This document shows, one piece after another, positions 5,938 through 11,067 of a DNA stretch of 11,067 bases. Under the pieces are notes generated by a model. The model saw only the letters and a program-made list of their open reading frames with translations, made no database searches and was not told the origin of the DNA. Both the position numbers and the translations under genes were made by a program. The stretch is from positions 1-11,067 of the forward strand of contig CACYBC010000037.1 in the NCBI GenBank assembly GCA_902772615.1. Direction: 5' to 3'. Source of the DNA: an uncultured Ruminococcus sp. Its GTDB lineage: Bacteria > Bacillota > Clostridia > Oscillospirales > Ruminococcaceae. Each line of letters begins with the position of its first letter. Position 1 is the first letter of the stretch.

Positions 5938-6525
5938 TCACTCGAAGCGGCTGCAGAATTCATTCACTTCTGTTTCGCTCGTCTTCATGGCGTCGAGGGT
6001 CTTCTGCAGAAGATCATCAAGCGACCAGCCCAGCATGTCAGCTCCTCTCTGGATGATCTCGCGGGAGCAGCCTGCCGCGAATTTCTTATCCTTGTATTTC
6101 TTCTTGAGAGAAGAGAGTTCCATGTCAGTGCAGCTCTTGGAGGGACGCATCTTGGCCGCAGCCCAGATAAGTCCGGTCAGCTCATCGCTGGCAAAGAGCA
6201 CCTTCTCCATCTCCAGTTCCGGCTCTACGTTGCTGCAGATGCCGTAACCGTGGGCGCATACCGCATGGATGACATCCTCCGAAATGCCTTCGGAGCGGAG
6301 GATGTCAGGGGTGTTCTCGAGATGGTTCTCCGGATATTTCTCAAAATCGATGTCGTGGAGCATACCCACGGAAGCCCAGTATTCCGACTCATCGCTGTAT
6401 CCGAGCATCTTTGACATCTCTCTCATGACACAGGATACGGTCTCAGCGTGACGCAGGTGGAACGGCTCAGTATTGTACTTGCAGATCATTTCGAACGCTT
6501 TTTCGGGAGTAACTGTAGTTCTCAC
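5938..6525 (-). CDS. HD-domain hydrolase
   Basis: This 195-residue soluble protein has the HD metal-dependent phosphohydrolase pattern: His26, the His57-Asp58 pair in GMLHDIDFE, His92 in CAHGYG and Asp114 in FASDELTGLI. The family removes phosphate from nucleotides or related substrates. This compact single-domain type is frequent in Clostridia and has no assigned substrate; it lacks the RelA, PDE or GAF partners that would point to (p)ppGpp or cyclic dinucleotides. The start is GTG at 6525, with GCGAGG 9 bases upstream; the next in-frame Met (residue 13) would cut into conserved sequence. It is divergent from the aminopeptidase operon across an 88-base AT-rich gap and converges on the MFS gene. 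Confidence 0.82.
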   Translation of the reverse strand: MRTTVTPEKAFEMICKYNTEPFHLRHAETVSCVMREMSKMLGYSDESEYWASVGMLHDIDFEKYPENHLENTPDILRSEGISEDVIHAVCAHGYGICSNVEPELEMEKVLFASDELTGLIWAAAKMRPSKSCTDMELSSLKKKYKDKKFAAGCSREIIQRGADMLGWSLDDLLQKTLDAMKTSETEVNEFCSRFE

Positions 6526-6613
6526 TTTAAAAAACCTCGCTTGGTGTAGTGTTTTTTCTTACAAAAAAGATTATCATTGATTAGACGATAATACAATGAA
6601 CGGGGTAAATAAT

Positions 6614-7681
6614 ATGCATAAAACAAGAGTGGACAGACTGCGTGAAAGGATCATTTCGGACGGACTGGATGCGGTGATAGTCGCAAGTCCCATGTCGATC
6701 TTCTACCTTACAGGAGCATCCATACACCCGTTTGAACGGATGTGGCTCTACATAGTCAGGGCCGACGGGAGAGACACACTGCTTGCAAACAAACTGTTCG
6801 TGTTCGAGGATACCGGTGTGGAAACGCACTGGCACACAGACAATGACGACGCGCCGAAGCTTCTCTGTGAGGAACTCGGCAGCGCCAGAAAGATCGGTGT
6901 GGAGAGGGATCTGACTGCCAGGTTCCTGATCCCGATCCTCGATTCCTTGGATGGAGTCAGGCTTTCAGTGACATCTGCGGTGGATGACCTCAGGATAATC
7001 AAGGACGCAGATGAACTTGAGAAGATGAGAGTCAGTTCCAGACTTAATGACGAAGTTCTGGAGGAAGCCTTCTCGCAGGTGAGAGAGGGAATGACCGAAA
7101 AGGAACTCGCAGCCATAGTGGCGAAGGGGTTCGAGAACAAGGGAACAGGCGGGCAGAGTTTTGGAGCTATCGTCGCTTTCGGACCGAATGCGGCTGACCC
7201 GCACCATATGACCGATAATACCAGACTGAAAAAAGGCGACTGTGTCCTCATTGATATGGGCTGCTTATGGAAGGATTACTGTTCTGATATGACCAGAACG
7301 AAGTTCTTCGGTGAAGTGACAGAAGAGCAGAGAAAAGTATACGAGATCGTCAGGGAAGCGAATGAAAAGGCGAAAGAATTCGTAAAGCCCGGCGTCAGAT
7401 TCTGCGACATAGACGCGGTTGCCAGAGATCACATCACGAACGCCGGTTACGGTGAATACTTCACGCACAGACTGGGCCACGGTATAGGTCTGACAGAGCA
7501 TGAACCCAAGGATGTCGGACCTGCGAATACAGACAAGGTGGAAGCAGGAATGGTGTTTTCCATCGAGCCCGGGATCTATCTGCCCGGAAAGTTCGGAGTA
7601 AGGATCGAAGATCTGGTCATCGTCACTGAGGATGGCTGCGAGTGTCTCAACAACGATTCCAGAGAACTTCAAATAATATGA
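6614..7681 (+). CDS. Xaa-Pro aminopeptidase / prolidase family M24B
   Basis: The 355-residue protein has an N-terminal creatinase-like domain (about 1-125) and a C-terminal pita-bread metallopeptidase domain. The five expected metal ligands are present: Asp214 in LIDMGC, Asp225 in SDMTRT, His289 in GHGIGLTEHEP, Glu318 in SIEPGIY and Glu332 in VRIEDLV. Such enzymes use two Mn or Co ions to remove the residue before proline, or to split Xaa-Pro dipeptides. No signal peptide is seen, so it acts in the cytoplasm. The ATG at 6614 is preferred over the in-frame ATG at 6596 because CGGGG stands 8 bases before it and nothing suitable precedes 6596. It is the first gene of a three-gene operon; the AGGAGG of the next gene abuts its stop codon. 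Aminopeptidase and dipeptidase members cannot be told apart with certainty. Confidence 0.92.
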   Translation: MHKTRVDRLRERIISDGLDAVIVASPMSIFYLTGASIHPFERMWLYIVRADGRDTLLANKLFVFEDTGVETHWHTDNDDAPKLLCEELGSARKIGVERDLTARFLIPILDSLDGVRLSVTSAVDDLRIIKDADELEKMRVSSRLNDEVLEEAFSQVREGMTEKELAAIVAKGFENKGTGGQSFGAIVAFGPNAADPHHMTDNTRLKKGDCVLIDMGCLWKDYCSDMTRTKFFGEVTEEQRKVYEIVREANEKAKEFVKPGVRFCDIDAVARDHITNAGYGEYFTHRLGHGIGLTEHEPKDVGPANTDKVEAGMVFSIEPGIYLPGKFGVRIEDLVIVTEDGCECLNNDSRELQII

Positions 7682-7693
7682 GGAGGGACTGAG

Positions 7694-8539
7694 ATGCCCA
7701 GAAGAGAACGCAGGGATGCAGTCAGGGTCGATGTTGACGGACTGCACGCGATGTTTCCGTATGTCATGAAGAACCGCACCGACGCGGAGGTCATGGCACA
7801 GGAGGAGATCGACGTGACCGATATCCTGGAGTGGATGAAGAAAGAGAACGAGGAGAACGGCACAAACTACAAGATCTTCCATGCGGTGTGCACAGCCATC
7901 GCCAAGACCGTTTACCACCGCCCGATGCTCAACAGGTTCATCTCCGGCAGATGTTTCTGGCAGAGAAAAGAGATATCGCTGTCATTTACGGCTAAGAGAC
8001 AGTTCGCCGACGGCGCTGAGGAGAGCCTGGTATTCATGACGGCAAAGGACGATATGGTGATAGACGACTTTTCCAAAAAGATACTCGGTGATGTCACCAA
8101 GATGAGACAGGCAGGCAAGAATGACCTGGATGATCTTATCGGCAAAGTCGCGAAGTTCCCCAGATGGTTCCTGGAGATCTTCTTCTGGATCGTTTACAGG
8201 CTTGAGTACCACGGGATCATGCCCAAGGCGCTCACGGACGGGGATTCGAACTATGCTTCCATCTTCCTGACGAATCTCGGGAGCATCGGGGCAAGCGCAT
8301 CCTACCACCATCTCAACAATTACGGAACGAATTCATTTTTCGTCATAATCGGGACTATGTTCAAGAGAAACGATACCGAGGGAAGAGAGCGGACATACCT
8401 GCCCATTTCGGTCATTCTTGACGAAAGGATAGCCGACGGGTTCTATTTCGTCCGCAGCCTGAAGTATTTCGAATGGCTCATGCAGCATCCGGATGAATTG
8501 AAGAAGCCGCTTAACGAGCTTGGGGATTATCAGTTCTGA
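7694..8539 (+). CDS. Stand-alone 2-oxoacid dehydrogenase E2-like acyltransferase domain (atypical active site)
   Basis: These 281 residues resemble the catalytic domain of dihydrolipoamide acyltransferases (PF00198, CAT-like fold). Visible features are KIFHAVCTAIAKTVYHRPML, FLTNLGSIGASASYHHL, FFVIIGTM and, at the end of the fold, the active-site strip D243-E-R-I-A-D-G249. The family motif is DHRxxDG; here the catalytic His is Glu244 while Asp248 is kept. There is no lipoyl domain and no peripheral-subunit-binding domain, and no E1 or E3 gene is nearby. A classical role in a 2-oxoacid dehydrogenase complex is therefore unlikely. It lies between two proline-peptide peptidase genes (12 and 15 bases away), with AGGAGG 7 bases before its ATG. 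It could transfer acyl groups by another mechanism, or bind CoA or acyl compounds without catalysis. Confidence 0.8.
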   Translation: MPRRERRDAVRVDVDGLHAMFPYVMKNRTDAEVMAQEEIDVTDILEWMKKENEENGTNYKIFHAVCTAIAKTVYHRPMLNRFISGRCFWQRKEISLSFTAKRQFADGAEESLVFMTAKDDMVIDDFSKKILGDVTKMRQAGKNDLDDLIGKVAKFPRWFLEIFFWIVYRLEYHGIMPKALTDGDSNYASIFLTNLGSIGASASYHHLNNYGTNSFFVIIGTMFKRNDTEGRERTYLPISVILDERIADGFYFVRSLKYFEWLMQHPDELKKPLNELGDYQF

Positions 8540-8554
8540 AAAAAGGAGCACACT

Positions 8555-10549
8555 ATGAAACCGGTAGCAATAGATGATATCAAAAAATACAGTTTTCTCA
8601 GCGGCGTGAGCTATTCACAGGACGGGAAGACAGCGGTATTCGTCGTCAAAAAAGCGCAGAAGGACGGCAGAGGATACACCTCCGATCTGTACATGTACCG
8701 CAGCGGAGAGGTCAGAAGACTCACTTCCGGCGGCAAGGAGGGGGCTTTTGCATGGAAGAACGACAATGAATTGTTCGTTTTTACTTCCAGAGAAGAGGAA
8801 GATAAAAAGAGAACCGAAGGCCGCGAGGCATTTACTCCACTTTATACGCTTCGTCTTGACGGAGGAGAAGCTGAAAAAACAGCCGAGCTTCCGTTCAGGG
8901 CAAACAGCATGGAGCTATGGCATGACAGTGTGTACGCAGTAAGCGGCAGCATCAGCAAAGAGTGTCCAGATTATTACAGGCTCAGCGATGATGACAGGAA
9001 AACAGAGAACGACAGGATCAGAAACGACGCTGATTACGAGATCTGCGACGAGGTACCGTTCTGGTTCAACGGCGCCGGATTCATAAACGGAAACAGAAGC
9101 GCTCTGTTCCTGTACAATGAAGAGGACGGCAGCGTTGAGAGAATAAACGATCCGGATTACTCCGTTGGCGGATACGAGCTCATGGAAGACAGGATCATTT
9201 ACTGGGGAAACAAAGGCAGCAGGATGTCAGACCTCTTCAGTACGGTGTTTTCCTACAGCAGGAAAGACGGAAAAACGACTGTCATAAGGGATGACAGCAC
9301 TTATTCGGTAAGCGGCAGCGCTCTTCTGGACGGAAGACTGGTACTGCTGATGTCCGACGGAAAGAGACACGGGATGAACCAGGATCCGGATTTCTACTGG
9401 TTTGATCCGGATACCGGCAAGGAAGAGCTTCTTTACAAGACTGACACTTCGGTCGGCAACTCCACCGGAAGTGACTGCAGACTCGGACATGGGCGTTCGA
9501 TCAAGAACGGGAACAGAGGCATCTATTTCACCGAGACCAGGAGGAATTCCGGCGTTCTGTGCTGTCTGACTGCAGACGGTGAGAAGAAGACCGTCATCGA
9601 TATGAAAGGTTCCGTGGACGATTTCGACATCTCTGAGGAGACGGGAAGTGTCATTTCTGTGAGGATCACCGCGGGTGAGCTCCAGGAACTGTTTGTATCA
9701 AAACTGGAAGGCGGAGAAGCTGAAAAGGTCAGCGATTTCAACGGCGAAGCGCTCAGGGACACCTATGTCGCGCTGCCTGAGAAATTCACATTTGACAGTG
9801 AGGGGTGGGATATAGACGGATGGGTGCTCAAGCCCATCGGCTATGATCCGGAAAAGAGATACCCTGCAGTGCTCGACATTCACGGCGGACCTAAAACCGT
9901 CTACGGGGAGATATTCTTCCATGAGATGCAGTATTGGGCAGGCCTGGGATATTTCGTGTTCTTCTGCAACCCGATCGGATCGGACGGAAGAGGGGATGAG
10001 TTCGCAGATATCAGAGGCAAGTACGGCACTTGTGAGTTCAAAAACATCATGGACTTCACCGATGAGGTCCTCAAAAGATACCCTCAGATCGATGAGAACA
10101 GAGTGTGCGTGACCGGAGGAAGCTACGGAGGGTTCATGACAAACTGGATCGTAGGGCACACGGACAGGTACTGCTGTGCCGCTACTCAGAGAAGCATCAG
10201 CAACTGGATATCCTTTGAAGGAGTATCGGATATCGGACCCATGTTCACCAGAGACCAGCAGTGCGCGGATCTGTTCAGCAAGCCGGACCTTGAGAAACTC
10301 TGGTGGCATTCTCCGCTGAAATATGCCGATGATGTCAAGACGCCGACGCTGTTCATTCATTCGGATCAGGACTACAGATGTCCCTTCGAGCAGGGCATTC
10401 AGTTCTTCACTGCACTGAAGACGCGTGATGTCGAGTGCAGGATGGCAGTGTTCCATGGTGAGAATCACGAACTGTCCCGCGGCGGAATGCCTGAGCACCG
10501 CGTGAGGAGACTAAAAGAGATCACAGACTGGTTCAACAGCCACACCTGA
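8555..10549 (+). CDS. Prolyl oligopeptidase (S9) family serine peptidase
   Basis: The 664-residue protein has an N-terminal beta-propeller region (about 1-400, with repeats such as SYSQDGKTAVFVV and DDFDISEETGSVISV) and a C-terminal alpha/beta hydrolase domain. The oxyanion segment is HGGP (443-446). The triad is Ser523 in GGSYGG, Asp606 in HSDQDYRCP and His638 in GENHELSRGG, the pattern of the acylaminoacyl-peptidase-like S9C branch. Members cleave short peptides, often after proline or from blocked N-termini. There is no signal sequence, so it is probably cytoplasmic. The ATG at 8555 follows AAGGAG. It closes the operon with the M24B aminopeptidase and the E2-like protein; together the two peptidases would degrade imported proline-containing peptides. 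A strong terminator follows. Confidence 0.93.
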   Translation: MKPVAIDDIKKYSFLSGVSYSQDGKTAVFVVKKAQKDGRGYTSDLYMYRSGEVRRLTSGGKEGAFAWKNDNELFVFTSREEEDKKRTEGREAFTPLYTLRLDGGEAEKTAELPFRANSMELWHDSVYAVSGSISKECPDYYRLSDDDRKTENDRIRNDADYEICDEVPFWFNGAGFINGNRSALFLYNEEDGSVERINDPDYSVGGYELMEDRIIYWGNKGSRMSDLFSTVFSYSRKDGKTTVIRDDSTYSVSGSALLDGRLVLLMSDGKRHGMNQDPDFYWFDPDTGKEELLYKTDTSVGNSTGSDCRLGHGRSIKNGNRGIYFTETRRNSGVLCCLTADGEKKTVIDMKGSVDDFDISEETGSVISVRITAGELQELFVSKLEGGEAEKVSDFNGEALRDTYVALPEKFTFDSEGWDIDGWVLKPIGYDPEKRYPAVLDIHGGPKTVYGEIFFHEMQYWAGLGYFVFFCNPIGSDGRGDEFADIRGKYGTCEFKNIMDFTDEVLKRYPQIDENRVCVTGGSYGGFMTNWIVGHTDRYCCAATQRSISNWISFEGVSDIGPMFTRDQQCADLFSKPDLEKLWWHSPLKYADDVKTPTLFIHSDQDYRCPFEQGIQFFTALKTRDVECRMAVFHGENHELSRGGMPEHRVRRLKEITDWFNSHT

Positions 10550-10562
10550 TCTTTATTCAGAT

Positions 10563-10598
10563 AAAACCGACAGTCCCTTCGCGGGACTGCCGGTTTTT
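10563..10598 (+). terminator. Rho-independent terminator of the peptidase operon
   Basis: AAAACCG-A-CAGTCCC (10563-10577) pairs with GGGACTG-C-CGGTTTT (10583-10597), with one A/C mismatch and a 5-base loop, and runs into TTTTT. It starts 14 bases after the stop of the S9 peptidase gene. Confidence 0.92.
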
Positions 10599-10670
10599 GC
10601 TGTTTGTGACAAAAAAAAGCAAGGCGTCCATGGAATAATATACATATCGATAGAATATTATGCTGCCTTA

Positions 10671-10697
10671 TTGACATATCGGCTGAATGGGGATAAC
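10671..10697 (+). promoter_or_regulatory. Probable promoter of the lysine-riboswitch transcript
   Basis: A perfect TTGACA (10671-10676) is followed after 15 bases by GATAAC (10692-10697). The spacer is short and the -10 box imperfect, but the predicted start falls right at the 5' edge of the riboswitch. Upstream, ATAATAT (10635-10641) and ATATTAT (10655-10661) form an AT-rich inverted repeat, and ACATATCG occurs twice (10642 and 10674). Confidence 0.5.
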
Positions 10698-10700
10698 ATC

Positions 10701-10872
10701 AAATGCAAGATAGAGGCGCGAGCTCCATCAGTACCTCCCAGCATATAAGCAGCTTTAGCTGAGAGCGAAAGGGGATATCGCCGAAGGGAAGGAAAGCAGC
10801 TGCGCTCTTCTTCGCTGGGCCGTCGGATAAGATCCGCCGGACTGTCACGTGAGTGGAGCGCTATCTGGTACT
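10701..10872 (+). promoter_or_regulatory. Lysine riboswitch (L box)
   Basis: The sequence carries the conserved core of the lysine aptamer in order. AGATAGAGGCGCGA opens at 10708, followed by AGTA, then GAGAGCGAAAGGGGATATCG and CGCCGAAG. After these come GCTGGGCCGTC, GGACTGTCAC and TGGAGCGCTATCT. The closing helix P1 pairs AGATAG (10708-10713) with CTATCT (10861-10866), extended by ACATCA/TGATGT beyond a small internal loop. It is in sense orientation to the lipoprotein gene downstream and is followed by an intrinsic terminator, so lysine binding should switch transcription off. The match to the Bacillus lysC L box is plain by eye. Confidence 0.95.
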
Positions 10873-10904
10873 GATGTTTGGCTTTATGCCGGATTTGATC
10901 ATGT

Positions 10905-10940
10905 GCTGTAAATGCTCCGCGAGCGTTTACGGCCTTTTTT
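10905..10940 (+). terminator. Riboswitch-controlled terminator
   Basis: GCTGTAAATGCTC (10905-10917) pairs with GAGCGTTTACGGC (10921-10933) over 13 bp, including two G-U pairs and a CGC loop, followed by six T. It lies 32 bases before the next start codon, as expected for the expression platform of the lysine riboswitch. Confidence 0.92.
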
Positions 10941-10972
10941 GTTAAACAAACATGATCAAAGGAGATTAAAAA

Positions 10973-11067
10973 ATGATCAGCATCAGAAGGTTCGTTTCAA
11001 TAATGCTCGCACTGGCTGTAGCCCTGTTGATGACTTCCTGCGGTACTTCCAAAGAGACCGGAGTAGA
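10973..11067 (+). CDS. Lipoprotein under lysine riboswitch control, 5' part only
   Basis: Only 31 codons are inside the window. The ATG at 10973 follows AAAGGAG by 8 bases. The peptide starts MISIRRFVS, has a hydrophobic core and a lipobox-like LMTSC with Cys23, then GTSKETG, the start of a typical flexible linker after the lipid anchor. The lipoprotein signal is clear although Met at position -3 is less usual. Because a lysine riboswitch controls it, the likeliest identity is the substrate-binding protein of a lysine or basic amino acid ABC importer; this is inference from context, since the mature domain is not seen. Confidence 0.75.
   Translation, partial: MISIRRFVSIMLALAVALLMTSCGTSKETGV

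Noticed and set aside
5667..5963. 98-residue minus-strand ORF across the intergenic region
   Set aside because: It has low-complexity composition, no ribosome binding site and no recognisable motif. It runs through two hairpins and into the end of the HD gene in another frame.
9698..10498. 266-residue minus-strand ORF opposite the S9 peptidase
   Set aside because: It lies wholly inside a well-supported gene whose catalytic triad is intact; the antisense frame is open only because of codon bias.
10635..10661. AT-rich inverted repeat as a repressor operator
   Set aside because: A 7-bp repeat of only A and T with a 13-base spacer is expected by chance in AT-rich intergenic DNA; it is mentioned with the promoter but not called as a site.

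Overview
The window looks like a chromosomal segment of a low-to-moderate GC Gram-positive anaerobe of the Clostridia (Bacillota). The reasons are the walJ-rlmH gene pair, a DUF1292 (YrzB-type) protein, a tcdA/yrvM gene directly downstream of a 6S-like RNA, strong AGGAGG-type ribosome binding sites, frequent TTG/GTG starts, Gram-positive-style lipoprotein signals and a lysine (L-box) riboswitch. I cannot name a genus. No phage, transposase, CRISPR array, tRNA or rRNA gene is visible.

Layout. Positions 1-839 (+) hold the 3' end of a WalJ/YycJ-type metallo-beta-lactamase-fold hydrolase, overlapping by one base the rRNA methyltransferase gene rlmH. A strong hairpin terminator (849-877) separates them from a convergent minus-strand pair: a serine hydrolase of the beta-lactamase/S12 class (900-2081) and a lipoprotein cyclophilin (2187-2885). 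The cyclophilin gene shares a divergent promoter region (2911-2991) with a DUF1292 gene (3038-3376). A structured stretch of about 190 nt (3380-3570), best read as 6S RNA, lies between DUF1292 and tcdA (3590-4273). A UMF1-family MFS transporter follows (4329-5591).

Positions 5592-5937 are a 346-base non-coding, partly AT-rich stretch between convergent genes. It has three inverted repeats and a G8 run. An HD-domain hydrolase lies on the minus strand (5938-6525), divergent from a tight three-gene operon (6614-10549): an M24B X-Pro aminopeptidase, a stand-alone E2-like acyltransferase domain and an S9 prolyl-oligopeptidase-family peptidase. That operon ends at a strong terminator (10563-10598).

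The right end (10671-11067) holds a promoter, a lysine riboswitch with its own terminator, and the first codons of a lipoprotein, probably the binding protein of a lysine importer. An unusual 11-bp helix can form around the terminator and ends exactly at the Shine-Dalgarno sequence.

Functionally the segment combines housekeeping translation and RNA functions (rlmH, tcdA, 6S RNA), proline-peptide catabolism (M24B plus S9 peptidases) and lysine-responsive uptake. The most unusual points are the altered catalytic residues in the cyclophilin (Arg to Lys) and the E2-like protein (His to Glu), the unexplained structured intergenic region, and the extra riboswitch-leader helix. I do not see a clear, wholly new multi-gene system.
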